NCBI GenBank assembly: GCA_030372335.1 | Contig: JAUDCW010000008.1 | Direction: 5' to 3' (one strand) | DNA length: 64,000 nt | DNA from: JALCOL01 sp022649665 | GTDB lineage: Bacteria; Bacillota; Bacilli; Lactobacillales; Enterococcaceae | The notes under the pieces: generated by a model | The model's input: only the letters and a program-made list of their open reading frames with translations | The model's database searches: none | What the model was told of the DNA's origin: nothing | Program-made: the position numbers and the translations under genes | Shown here: piece by piece, positions 17,986 to 25,337 of the stretch | Position numbering within the stretch: position 1 is the stretch's first letter | Layout: every line of letters begins with the position of its first letter

Positions 17986-18837
17986 ATGAATGAAATTTTA
18001 TTAACGGATCAATTTGCGGCAAACGTGATCCGCCCGCGTCCGGGTATTTCTTATAAAGGTGATTTTGGACATGTCGTTTTGATCGGCGGAAATGAGCAGT
18101 ACGGCGGTGCGATCATGATGGCTTCCCGCGCAGCGGTCTACAGCGGTGCGGGGTTAACGACCGTCGCGACCGCTGTCAAAAATCATGTACCGCTCCATGC
18201 GCAGCTGCCGGAAGTGATGGTAGTCCCTTTCGAGGCGGCAGAGAAATTGATCTCTGAGGCGGATGTGATCGTGATCGGCCCGGGTCTCGGCTTGGAACCG
18301 GACAAAAAAAGACTTTTAAAGATGGTTTTGGCGTCTCAGAAAGCCGAACAGTGGGTCGTGATCGACGGCTCGGCGATCACCCTCTATGCACAAAACCCGC
18401 TGCCGCTCAAGCATCCCGAGAAGGTCGTATTTACTCCGCATCAGATGGAGTGGCAGCGTTTGAGCGGGATCCCGATCGGTGTCCAATCTGTCGAAACCAG
18501 CTCCGCAGCGCAAAAGAAGCTTGGCGCGGTCATCGTCGCTAAAAGCCACCGGACGACTGTCTTCTCACAGGAACATATTTGGAAAAACCCGATCGGAACG
18601 CCGGCGATGGCGACGGGCGGAATGGGCGATACATTGGCCGGAATGATCGGTGCTTTCTTGGGTCAATTCCAAACACGCGAAAGTATCGGAGCAGCGGTCT
18701 ACGTCCATAGCTGGCTCGGAGAAGAACTCGCGCAGAAGCGTTATGTCGTCCTGCCGAGCATGATCGCTGAGCGTATCCCGCAGGCGATGCACTATTTTGA
18801 AAGCATGGATCGAAATGATCCGAAAGAAAATGCATAG
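17986..18837 (+). CDS. nnrD: ADP-dependent NAD(P)H-hydrate dehydratase
   Basis: This 283-residue ribokinase-like protein has GDFGHVVLIGGNEQYGGA near the N terminus and the conserved TGGMGDTLAGMIGAFL segment near residue 205, which forms the nucleotide site. It repairs hydrated NAD(P)H using ADP. Only the dehydratase half is present; the epimerase domain often fused to it is absent here. The ribosome site GAGGAG is eight bases from ATG. It is divergent from pepV. No terminator is obvious before the next gene. Confidence 0.92.
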   Translation: MNEILLTDQFAANVIRPRPGISYKGDFGHVVLIGGNEQYGGAIMMASRAAVYSGAGLTTVATAVKNHVPLHAQLPEVMVVPFEAAEKLISEADVIVIGPGLGLEPDKKRLLKMVLASQKAEQWVVIDGSAITLYAQNPLPLKHPEKVVFTPHQMEWQRLSGIPIGVQSVETSSAAQKKLGAVIVAKSHRTTVFSQEHIWKNPIGTPAMATGGMGDTLAGMIGAFLGQFQTRESIGAAVYVHSWLGEELAQKRYVVLPSMIAERIPQAMHYFESMDRNDPKENA

Positions 18838-18902
18838 CTTTTTCTCAGACTTTTGGCTGATTTTCACGTTTTTGCTTGCTTTTCTGCTCCTTTTATTTTA
18901 CG

Positions 18903-18933
18903 ATTGTTACATAGATTACAAATATGTGACAAT
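18903..18933. promoter_or_regulatory. Inverted repeat upstream of the choline-binding-repeat gene
   Basis: ATTGTTACATA, nine bases, TATGTGACAAT: 11-base arms with one mismatch, ending 35 nt before the start codon, inside the expected promoter region. This looks like a binding site for a dimeric regulator that I cannot name. Confidence 0.5.
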
Positions 18934-18968
18934 ATTTCGTTTTGTTTAAATATAAAGGAGTGGTTCTT

Positions 18969-19619
18969 ATGAAAAAGACAAATCTATTGATCGCCGGTAT
19001 TCTGGTTTTATTCTTCGCTTTCGGTTCGGCCGCTCCAACGGTTGAAGCAGCTTCCGGATGGCGCTGGCAAAATGGCTGGGAATATCTTGCAAATGACCAA
19101 AAACAAACGGGTTGGGTCAACGACAATGGAACTTGGTATTATTTGAATTCTTCCGGAAAAATGCTGACTGGCTGGCAATTCGTCGGCGGTGCCTGGTATT
19201 ACTTGAATGCAAGCGGCGCGATGGCGACCGGCTGGATCAACGACAACGGCACTTGGTATTACTTGAATGCGAGCGGCGCGATGGCGACCGGCTGGTTGAA
19301 TGACAACGGCACATGGTACTATTTAGCTCCTGACGGCCGGATGTTTGCTGACGGCTTGTTCTTTGCACAAAATAGTTTCAATCTATTCAGTGCAAGCGGC
19401 GCTTGGCTCGGCGAAAATACCAAGAGCGATAAAACAAATTTATTTGCGCTTGTCAATGAAAGCCGCGGTTGGAATAGTTCACAGTACTCGCCAGCCGCAT
19501 GGCAAAATTTCGCGCAGAAGAAAAGCAGCGCACAATCTGTATTGAATGATCTCGCTGCTTCACAACAGACTGTTGATCAGGCTTATGCGGAGCTGACTGC
19601 CGCGGTAAAAGGACTTTGA
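18969..19619 (+). CDS. Secreted choline/glucan-binding-repeat protein with FIVAR domain
   Basis: This 216-residue protein has a signal peptide (residues 1-28, ending VEA/AS). Five or six roughly 20-residue cell-wall-binding repeats follow (GWVNDNGTWYYLNSSGKM and variants), the type that binds choline or glucan. The C-terminal 57 residues resemble a FIVAR domain (Y-S-P-A-A-W-x-x-F, then V-x-x-A-Y-x-x-L). There is no catalytic domain, LPXTG or membrane anchor, so it is likely a non-covalently bound surface protein of unknown purpose. AAGGAG is eight bases before ATG 18969. Confidence 0.88.
   Translation: MKKTNLLIAGILVLFFAFGSAAPTVEAASGWRWQNGWEYLANDQKQTGWVNDNGTWYYLNSSGKMLTGWQFVGGAWYYLNASGAMATGWINDNGTWYYLNASGAMATGWLNDNGTWYYLAPDGRMFADGLFFAQNSFNLFSASGAWLGENTKSDKTNLFALVNESRGWNSSQYSPAAWQNFAQKKSSAQSVLNDLAASQQTVDQAYAELTAAVKGL
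19190..19310 (+). repeat. Two 60-bp tandem DNA repeats inside the wall-binding gene
   Basis: Consecutive 60-base units around 19201-19260 and 19261-19320 differ at only six positions by direct comparison, each encoding one binding repeat. Earlier repeats are more diverged at the DNA level. Confidence 0.8.
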
Positions 19620-19641
19620 TATAAAAAACAAATAACAGGAA

Positions 19642-19678
19642 GAAGGAGGGAGCGACATTTGCCGCTCCCTCCTTCTTT
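19642..19678. terminator. Bidirectional terminator
   Basis: GAAGGAGGGAGCG, loop of eight, CGCTCCCTCCTTC: perfect 13-bp stem. It separates the wall-binding gene from the convergent map gene. Confidence 0.85.
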
Positions 19679-19692
19679 GAGTTTCTTTACAT

Positions 19693-20457
19693 TTAATAGG
19701 TTCCTTCTTCGCCTTGCGATGTCAAGATTTCCGGACCATTTTTGGTGATCGCCAAGGTGTGTTCAAATTGACAACTCAGCTTGCCGTCTGCAGTATACGC
19801 TGTCCACCCGTTCGGATCCATCCGCATTTTCCAAGTCCCTTGATTGATCATCGGCTCGATCGTGATGACCATTCCTTCTCTTAAGCGCGGACCTTTTCCA
19901 GCCTCGCCGAAATGCGGGATGGGCGGTTCTTCATGGATCGTCGGTCCGATCCCGTGGCCAACAAAATCGCGGACGACTGATAAGCCTTTCGATTCCGCAT
20001 ATACTTGGATCGCATGTCCAATATCGCCGATTCGGTTGCCGACTTGGGCTTGCTCGATCCCTAAATAAAGACATTTCCGGGTAACATCCATCAAATACTT
20101 GACCTCGTCGCTTGGCTTGCCGACTGCATAAGCCCAGCAGGAATCGCTCATCGCACCGTGCAGATCAACGCACATATCGACTTTGACCAAATCCCCATTT
20201 TTCAGCGGTTTTTTTCGCGGAAAACCGTGGCAGATCTCATCGTTCACACTAGTACATGTTGCATATTTATATCCTTCAAAACCGATCTGTGCAGCAATGC
20301 CGCCATGATCTTCTATATATTTTTGGCAAAATTGATCGATTTCCCAAGTCGAGATCCCGGGCTGGATCAATTTGCGCAAATGACGATGCACATCGGCCAG
20401 CAGCTCGCCGGATTCGTCCATTGCCTCGATCTCACGCGGAGATTTCAATGTTATCAT
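19693..20457 (-). CDS. map: Methionine aminopeptidase, type I
   Basis: This 254-residue pita-bread-fold metallopeptidase removes the initiator methionine. Metal ligands are visible in KVDMCVDLHGAMSDSCWAY (two Asp), GHGIGPTIHEEP (His), ITIEPM (Glu) and SCQFEHT (Glu). Type I without N-terminal extension. It is monocistronic, with its own promoter. The C terminus is slightly longer than minimal bacterial forms. AAGGATC precedes the ATG. Confidence 0.95.
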   Translation of the reverse strand: MITLKSPREIEAMDESGELLADVHRHLRKLIQPGISTWEIDQFCQKYIEDHGGIAAQIGFEGYKYATCTSVNDEICHGFPRKKPLKNGDLVKVDMCVDLHGAMSDSCWAYAVGKPSDEVKYLMDVTRKCLYLGIEQAQVGNRIGDIGHAIQVYAESKGLSVVRDFVGHGIGPTIHEEPPIPHFGEAGKGPRLREGMVITIEPMINQGTWKMRMDPNGWTAYTADGKLSCQFEHTLAITKNGPEILTSQGEEGTY

Positions 20458-20488
20458 TCGTGATCCTTCTTTCTATTTCAGTATCCCC

Positions 20489-20517
20489 ATAATATACAAA
20501 AAGCGGTTGCTTGTCTA
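20489..20517 (-). promoter_or_regulatory. Promoter of map
   Basis: TAGACA, 17 nt spacer, TATTAT on the minus strand, about 30 nt before the start codon. Confidence 0.65.
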
Positions 20518-20601
20518 TTGAAGCATTCTATCCGCTTTAAAGTCAGTTCCCCTTGCGCTCTTCCTACTATGACCGCAATCTGACGAAGACTGGCTTGTAA
20601 A

Positions 20602-20650
20602 ATCAAAAATAGCGAGGACCATGACAAATTTCTGTCGCGGTCCTCGTTTT
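20602..20650 (-). terminator. Terminator of the tetR-type gene
   Basis: CGAGGACC...GGTCCTCG stem closing an 18-nt loop with internal pairing (GACAAATTTCTGTC); T-runs on both sides, so it can work for the minus-strand regulator gene. Confidence 0.8.
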
Positions 20651-20651
20651 T

Positions 20652-21236
20652 TTATTCTCGGTCAAATGGTTTTGCTAATTTGAAATCATATAATTTAGCG
20701 ATACTGATGATGCTCTCTTCCAGCAGCTGAATGATTTGATCATCTGTCGGCGCGATGATTCGCGAAGACATCAAGGAAGCGATCCCCGTCGCTACGATCC
20801 AGTTTCCTTCATGCAGCGCTTGCAGATCCTTTTCGTTCAACTCTTGATAGCGTTCGCCTTTTGGAATATGCTCAAAAAAATACTCCAGTGAAAATTTCTG
20901 CATGGCAGCCCCGCCGCCATATTCTTCCAAAAACAATGAACGGTACAGACGACGTTCAGTATTGGCGAAATTGATATAATTCAATCCCAGATCAATCAGC
21001 GGATCGCCAGTATGCGGTGTCGGATAAACTTCATTGCCTAAATAATGATAAATCTTTTCAAATAACGCTCTGCGCAGATCTTCCATGTTTTTAAATTCCA
21101 AATAAATAGGCTGCGTACTGCATCCCATCGTGCTGGCGATATTTCTGGCAGTAAAACGGCTGAAGCCTTCATTTTTAACTAAGTTATAGGCAGCATCCAG
21201 GATCTGCTCTTTTGTAATCGTTTTTTTACGGGCCAT
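20652..21236 (-). CDS. TetR family transcriptional regulator
   Basis: This 194-residue protein has a TetR N-terminal helix-turn-helix (TKEQILDAAYNLVKNEGF, then FTARNIASTMGCSTQPIY, residues 8-46) and an unclassified ligand-binding C-terminal half. It is divergent from pepS across a 250-base AT-rich gap, but no efflux pump is adjacent, so the regulated gene is unknown. A dyad overlapping its own promoter suggests autorepression. AGGAGG precedes the ATG. Confidence 0.88.
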   Translation of the reverse strand: MARKKTITKEQILDAAYNLVKNEGFSRFTARNIASTMGCSTQPIYLEFKNMEDLRRALFEKIYHYLGNEVYPTPHTGDPLIDLGLNYINFANTERRLYRSLFLEEYGGGAAMQKFSLEYFFEHIPKGERYQELNEKDLQALHEGNWIVATGIASLMSSRIIAPTDDQIIQLLEESIISIAKLYDFKLAKPFDRE

Positions 21237-21274
21237 GTTCCATCCTCCTGATTGATCTTTATGTATGCATGGTT

Positions 21275-21304
21275 ATTGTAACACGCTCTTTTAAATTATA
21301 AAAG
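21275..21304 (-). promoter_or_regulatory. tetR promoter with overlapping dyad
   Basis: Minus-strand extended -10 TGT-TACAAT (21280-21275). The -35 position lies in a 17-base imperfect dyad CTTTTA-AATTA-TAAAAG (21288-21304), a plausible operator for the regulator itself. Confidence 0.4.
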
Positions 21305-21451
21305 TTCTTTTGCGATTCCATTGTTTTTCTTTTTTATTTCAAATTGGAAACAAATCTCCCCCCAAGATGCCTTTTCTCTTTGCTTTTTGAATATATCGAT
21401 TGTCGTTTCACACTTAAAATTACATTTTTTTATCTTTTGTTCAGAATTAAA

Positions 21452-21460
21452 TGTTATAAT
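21452..21460 (+). promoter_or_regulatory. Extended -10 promoter of pepS
   Basis: TGT-TATAAT, 29 nt upstream of the pepS start codon; -35 region is a T-rich tract without clear consensus. Confidence 0.6.
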
Positions 21461-21488
21461 AATACATTACTAAAAAGGAGATGGCAAG

Positions 21489-22724
21489 ATGGATCTACAA
21501 AATTTTGAAAAAACGCTAGATAAATATGCAGCATTGATCACGCAAGTCGGCGTCAATGTTCAGCCCGGCCAGACCGTCATTTTAAGTATTGCAGTCGATC
21601 AAGCGCCGTTGGCTCATTTGATCGTGGAAAAGGCGTATGCGTTAGGTGCTGCCGAAGTCCAAGTCAAATGGCAGGATGATTTCAACCAAAAAGAATTTCT
21701 GCTCCATGCAGATGAAGAACGGTTGGAAAACATTCCGGCTTACCGCACAATGGAAGGCGAAGATTGGGTCGCTAAAGGAGCGAGCCGCATCAGTGTCGTC
21801 TCAAGCGATCCCGATGCACTGAAGACTGTCGATCCGGCCCGCGCTGCCGTTTACCAAAAAGCTCTCGGCAAAGCGCTGCTGCCCGTGCGCCAAGCTACTC
21901 AGGCAAACAAGATCAGCTGGACAGTCGTTGCTGCCGCTAGTGCCGGCTGGGCAGCAAAAGTTTTCCCAACGCTGCCAAAAAGCGAACAGATCCCGGCTTT
22001 ATGGGAGGCGATCTTCAAAGCGGCACGTGTTGATACACCGGACCCGGTCGCTGCTTGGAAAGCACATGATGAATTTTTAGAAACGAAAGCCGACTCCTTG
22101 AATCGCGAAAACTTTTCAGCGCTCCATTACTGCGCCCCAGGGACTGATCTGACAGTCGGTCTTGCTAAAAACCATTTATGGGAAGGCGCTGGCAGTTTGA
22201 ATGCCCGCGGCGAAAAGTTCATGGCGAACATGCCGACTGAAGAAGTATTCACTGCACCGGACGCGCATCGCGTTGACGGAGTCGTGACGAGCACGAAACC
22301 GCTCAGCTATAACGGCACCGTGATCAATAAGATGCATCTGACGTTCAAAGACGGCAAAGTCACCGATTTCTCCGCCGAAACTGGCCAAGAGGTGCTTGCC
22401 AAACTTTTAGAAACTGACGAAGGCGCCAAACATTTAGGCGAGGTCGCTCTCGTTCCTGATCCTTCACCGATCTCACGATCCGGGATCACTTTTTACAATA
22501 CGCTCTTTGATGAAAATGCTTCGAATCACTTGGCATTCGGCGCTGCTTATCCTTTCAATATCAAAGGCGGCACAGCGATGAACGAAAGCGAACTGGCGAA
22601 AGCCGGCTTGAATCGTTCGCAAACGCATGTCGATTTTATGATCGGTTCTGATCAAATGGACATCGACGGTATCAAAGAAAACGGCGAGCGCGTCCCGATC
22701 TTCCGCAATGGCGATTGGGCATAA
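21489..22724 (+). CDS. pepS: M29 family aminopeptidase (PepS/AmpS)
   Basis: This 411-residue metallo-aminopeptidase of the thermophilic aminopeptidase T family starts with FEKTLDKYAALITQVGVNVQPGQ. It has a C-terminal metal-site region containing EVALVPDPSPISRSG, FYNTLFDENASNHLAFG and THVDFMIGS. It trims N-terminal residues from peptides in the cytoplasm. Strong AAAAAGGAG ribosome site. A hairpin terminator, itself part of a repeated element, follows immediately. Confidence 0.92.
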   Translation: MDLQNFEKTLDKYAALITQVGVNVQPGQTVILSIAVDQAPLAHLIVEKAYALGAAEVQVKWQDDFNQKEFLLHADEERLENIPAYRTMEGEDWVAKGASRISVVSSDPDALKTVDPARAAVYQKALGKALLPVRQATQANKISWTVVAAASAGWAAKVFPTLPKSEQIPALWEAIFKAARVDTPDPVAAWKAHDEFLETKADSLNRENFSALHYCAPGTDLTVGLAKNHLWEGAGSLNARGEKFMANMPTEEVFTAPDAHRVDGVVTSTKPLSYNGTVINKMHLTFKDGKVTDFSAETGQEVLAKLLETDEGAKHLGEVALVPDPSPISRSGITFYNTLFDENASNHLAFGAAYPFNIKGGTAMNESELAKAGLNRSQTHVDFMIGSDQMDIDGIKENGERVPIFRNGDWA

Positions 22725-22746
22725 TCAATCGTATCAATAAATAGAA

Positions 22747-22781
22747 GAGGCTGGGACAAAAGTCATGTCCCAGCCTCTTTT
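22747..22781 (+). terminator. Terminator of pepS within repeat element
   Basis: GAGGCTGGGACA, seven-base loop, TGTCCCAGCCTC followed by TTTT. Hairpins of this type recur in genomes of Lactobacillales. Confidence 0.85.
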
Positions 22782-22905
22782 CCGAATAAACGGTGTTTCA
22801 ATAGCAGCTTCTTCGGAAATAAGCCGAAAAATCTCAAAAATATAAGAAACTATTTTCGGATTTTTCTTCTTATTTCTCGAAGCTGGACACTTTTGTCTCA
22901 ACCTC
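22747..22905. repeat. Hairpin repeat element, copy 1
   Basis: The 159-base element is bounded by imperfect terminal inverted repeats (GAGGCTGGGACAAAAGT and the complement of ACTTTTGTCTCAACCTC). Its inside folds into a long hairpin (22807-22824 with 22869-22884, continued by GAAAAATC/GATTTTTC). Bases 22825-22885 are identical, in inverse orientation, to 27773-27833. No coding capacity. Confidence 0.85.
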
Positions 22906-22917
22906 CGAGCATTTTGA

Positions 22918-22989
22918 CGTCCCCTGTAGGAATCGAACCTACAACTAAACCTTAGGAGGGTTCCGTAATATCCATTTTACTAAGGGGAC
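22918..22989 (-). tRNA. tRNA-Arg (anticodon CCU)
   Basis: The gene is 72 nt with acceptor GTCCCCT/AGGGGAC plus discriminator G. The anticodon loop CTCCTAA gives CCU (codon AGG). The T arm is TGTAGGTTCGATTCCTACA. CCA is not encoded. It is transcribed from its own promoter just downstream of the DEAD-box helicase gene. Confidence 0.93.
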
Positions 22990-23007
22990 CGATTTCCCAA
23001 CTAGCTT

Positions 23008-23036
23008 ATTGTAAAGCATGCAGAGCGGGTCGTCAA
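23008..23036 (-). promoter_or_regulatory. Promoter of tRNA-Arg
   Basis: TTGACG, 17 nt, TACAAT on the minus strand. The -35 lies in the centre of a dyad (about 23023-23053; AGAGCGG.TCGTC / GACGA.CCGCTCT) right behind the helicase stop codon. Confidence 0.75.
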
Positions 23037-23062
23037 CGACGATCCGCTCTTTGTTTGCACAC

Positions 23063-24184
23063 TTAAACAGAGGATCCTTTTTTCTGCTCTTCCAGCTGCT
23101 CGCCAAAAAAATGATATTCGCGCAGCGGATGATCGCCGGCAAGCTTTTTCAATGCTTTCAATTCGCGGCCTTCGATCAGCGTCAGCACTTGCCCGGTATT
23201 CCCCATCCGGCCGATGCGTCCGCGCCGATGTATATATTGTGTCGCGTCTTGCGGCAATTCGTAGTTCACGATCAAGCGCAGCCCTTCGATGTCCAAACCG
23301 CGCGCCGCGACTTCCGTTGCCAGCAGCAATTTGGCTTTGCCGGATTTGATCGCGTCAAGTGCCGCTTTGCGTGCAAATTTGCTCTGGTCAGAGCCGAGGG
23401 TCGCGACCGGCATCTTTTGATACACCAGCCGGCTTTCTTCTTTTGACAATTCATTGAAACGATTGAAAAACACTAAGGCATCATAACCGTGGATCGCCAA
23501 TTTTCGCAATACCTCGGTGCGTTTGCGCGGTTCAACGACCATAAAGCTGTCGATCACTTCTCCTTGGCTTTGATCAGCTGCCGTGACGTCGATCAGCGCG
23601 ATCGCCGGAAATTCTGCGGCAAGCGGCGCGAGACTCTCGCGGCCCGTCGCTGAAAACGCCAGCAGCTGGTAGTCGCGCACCCCGTGGAATAAAATCTTTT
23701 TGATCAGCTGCTCTTGGCTCTCTAAAAGCTGATCCGTCTCATCCAAGACGATCGCATGGATTTGGCTCCACTTGATTTTTTTGCGCTGCAAAAGCTCTTC
23801 GATGCGCCCAGGCGTCCCGATCAGAAACTGTGGCTTTTTCTTCAGCCGTTCGATTTGGCGTTTGACATTGCCGCCACCTGCTAAAAGGGCACTTTTGAGG
23901 CCGAGCGGCGTTCCCCAGATCCGCGCGACTTCGGCGACTTGCGCTGCCAGCTCTTGCGAAGGCTCTAAAATCAAGATCTGCTGTTCGGGTGCTTTTTGCG
24001 CACGCATCATCAGCGGCCATAAATAGGCCAAAGTTTTCCCGGAGCCGGTCGGCGAGACACCGAGGATCGATTCTCCGGCAATGATTTTTTCATATGTTTC
24101 TTTTTGAATCGGCGACAGCTCGCTGAATCCTTTTTCTTTCCAAATTTCCTGCCACGCTGGCGGCCAATTTGCTATCAAATCCAT
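23063..24184 (-). CDS. yfmL: DEAD-box RNA helicase (YfmL-like)
   Basis: This 373-residue helicase is close in size to YfmL. Motifs in order: Q motif (FSELSPIQKETYEKI), Walker A SPTGSGKT, TPGR, DETD in place of DEAD, SAT, ARGLDIEG and HRRGRIGR. It unwinds RNA duplexes; YfmL relatives act in ribosome assembly or cold growth. There is no C-terminal RNA-binding extension. It overlaps the preceding oxidoreductase stop (TGATG), so the two are cotranscribed. A GTG one codon earlier is also in frame. Confidence 0.88.
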   Translation of the reverse strand: MDLIANWPPAWQEIWKEKGFSELSPIQKETYEKIIAGESILGVSPTGSGKTLAYLWPLMMRAQKAPEQQILILEPSQELAAQVAEVARIWGTPLGLKSALLAGGGNVKRQIERLKKKPQFLIGTPGRIEELLQRKKIKWSQIHAIVLDETDQLLESQEQLIKKILFHGVRDYQLLAFSATGRESLAPLAAEFPAIALIDVTAADQSQGEVIDSFMVVEPRKRTEVLRKLAIHGYDALVFFNRFNELSKEESRLVYQKMPVATLGSDQSKFARKAALDAIKSGKAKLLLATEVAARGLDIEGLRLIVNYELPQDATQYIHRRGRIGRMGNTGQVLTLIEGRELKALKKLAGDHPLREYHFFGEQLEEQKKGSSV

Positions 24185-25188
24185 CACTCTTTCTTGTCAT
24201 CCATTGGAAAATAAATTTCAGCTGAATAGCGCAGATCTGTCAGCACTTGGTTGACGGTCCGCGACAATTCGACCCATTCTTCATACGCTTCACCGGACGC
24301 TGGACGCTCGGGATGTTCCAAGATCTTGGCAAAGTCTTCTGCTTCCGCTTGGAGCGGATTCGCATAGACCGGCGCTTGATACACGTGGGTTTTATCTGTC
24401 GCCCGTTCAAAGAAGCGCCACTCGTTGATCCCGCCGACCCCTGGCAGAATATAGGTGCCTTTTGTCGTATAGATCTCGCTCGTGTGGAACGATTGCGCGA
24501 TCTTACCGATGTGGATCGTGACGTCAAAGTCCTCATAGCGCAAAACAGCGGTACCCATTCCATCGACCCCGGTCGAGATTTTCCGTGCATAATAAAAAGA
24601 ATTGACCGGCTGACCAAACCAGCTGACGGCTGCATAGACTGGATAGACCCCGAGATCCATCAGCGCGCCGCCGCCAAAATCCAAAGAAAAAATATTCGGC
24701 TTTTCTCCGCGCAATACTTGATCATAGCGCGCAGAATATTTCATATAAGTCAAGTCAGCGCCCAGGACCGCTTCGTCCTGGCAAAGCTGTTTGATCGCCT
24801 GAAAGCCGCGTTCATGCAGATTGCGTGCCCCTTCAAAGAAAAAGATTTTCTTTTCATTTGCAGAATGGATAATATCCGCCATCTCAGACGGCGTCACAAA
24901 AGCCGGTTTTTCGACGATCACGCTCTTTCCTGCTTCGATCGCTTGTTTCGCTTGGGAATAGTGGACAGCGTTCGGACTGGCGATATAAACGACATCAAAC
25001 TTCCCTTGCGCAAAAAAGTCGGTCAAATCATCAAAATAAACGATCTTCGGAAAATCCGGCAGTAATTTCTCGGCTTTCTCCAAATGATGCGAATAAACGG
25101 CTTTCAGTTCATACTTATGAGTCGCACCCGCCGCTTCAATAAAACGGCGGCTGATCATACTGGTACCGATCACTCCTAAACGAATCAT
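24184..25188 (-). CDS. Gfo/Idh/MocA family oxidoreductase
   Basis: This 334-residue NAD(P)-dependent oxidoreductase has an N-terminal Rossmann fold (RLGVIGTSMISRRFIEAA), the family EKP motif in VIVEKPAFV near residue 95 and a C-terminal alpha/beta domain with DLGVYPVYAA. Substrates in this family are sugars, inositols or dihydrodiols; nothing here fixes which. It is operonic with the downstream helicase. GGAGGG lies upstream of the ATG. Confidence 0.9.
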   Translation of the reverse strand: MIRLGVIGTSMISRRFIEAAGATHKYELKAVYSHHLEKAEKLLPDFPKIVYFDDLTDFFAQGKFDVVYIASPNAVHYSQAKQAIEAGKSVIVEKPAFVTPSEMADIIHSANEKKIFFFEGARNLHERGFQAIKQLCQDEAVLGADLTYMKYSARYDQVLRGEKPNIFSLDFGGGALMDLGVYPVYAAVSWFGQPVNSFYYARKISTGVDGMGTAVLRYEDFDVTIHIGKIAQSFHTSEIYTTKGTYILPGVGGINEWRFFERATDKTHVYQAPVYANPLQAEAEDFAKILEHPERPASGEAYEEWVELSRTVNQVLTDLRYSAEIYFPMDDKKE

Positions 25189-25222
25189 GAAAATCCCTCC
25201 TATTCAGTCATTACCTCTCTTT

Positions 25223-25231
25223 ATTTTACCA
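25223..25231 (-). promoter_or_regulatory. Extended -10 promoter of Gfo/Idh-helicase operon
   Basis: TGG-TAAAAT on the minus strand about 35 nt from the start codon; -35 not clear. Confidence 0.5.
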
Positions 25232-25277
25232 CAGCTTAGGCAAAGCACCGAATCTCAGCAAAGCGCAACCTTTTCGA

Positions 25278-25300
25278 TTTGCCGGCAAATCAGTTATACT
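25278..25300 (+). promoter_or_regulatory. pepO promoter with palindrome
   Basis: -10 TATACT (25295-25300) is preceded by the perfect 12-base palindrome TTTGCCGGCAAA (25278-25289) occupying the spacer. A weak -35 TTTTCG lies 18 nt from the -10. The palindrome is a candidate operator. Confidence 0.45.
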
Positions 25301-25337
25301 TAATTTACTGAAAGATGCACAGAAAGGAGCCACTTCC

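Noticed and set aside
18903..18933. WalR/VicR box before the wall-binding gene
   Set aside because: The TGTTAC and TGTGAC elements are 20 bases apart and inverted, not two direct hexamers spaced by five.
20458..20651. Additional small gene between map and tetR
   Set aside because: No reading frame with ribosome site; the interval is explained by the map promoter and a terminator.
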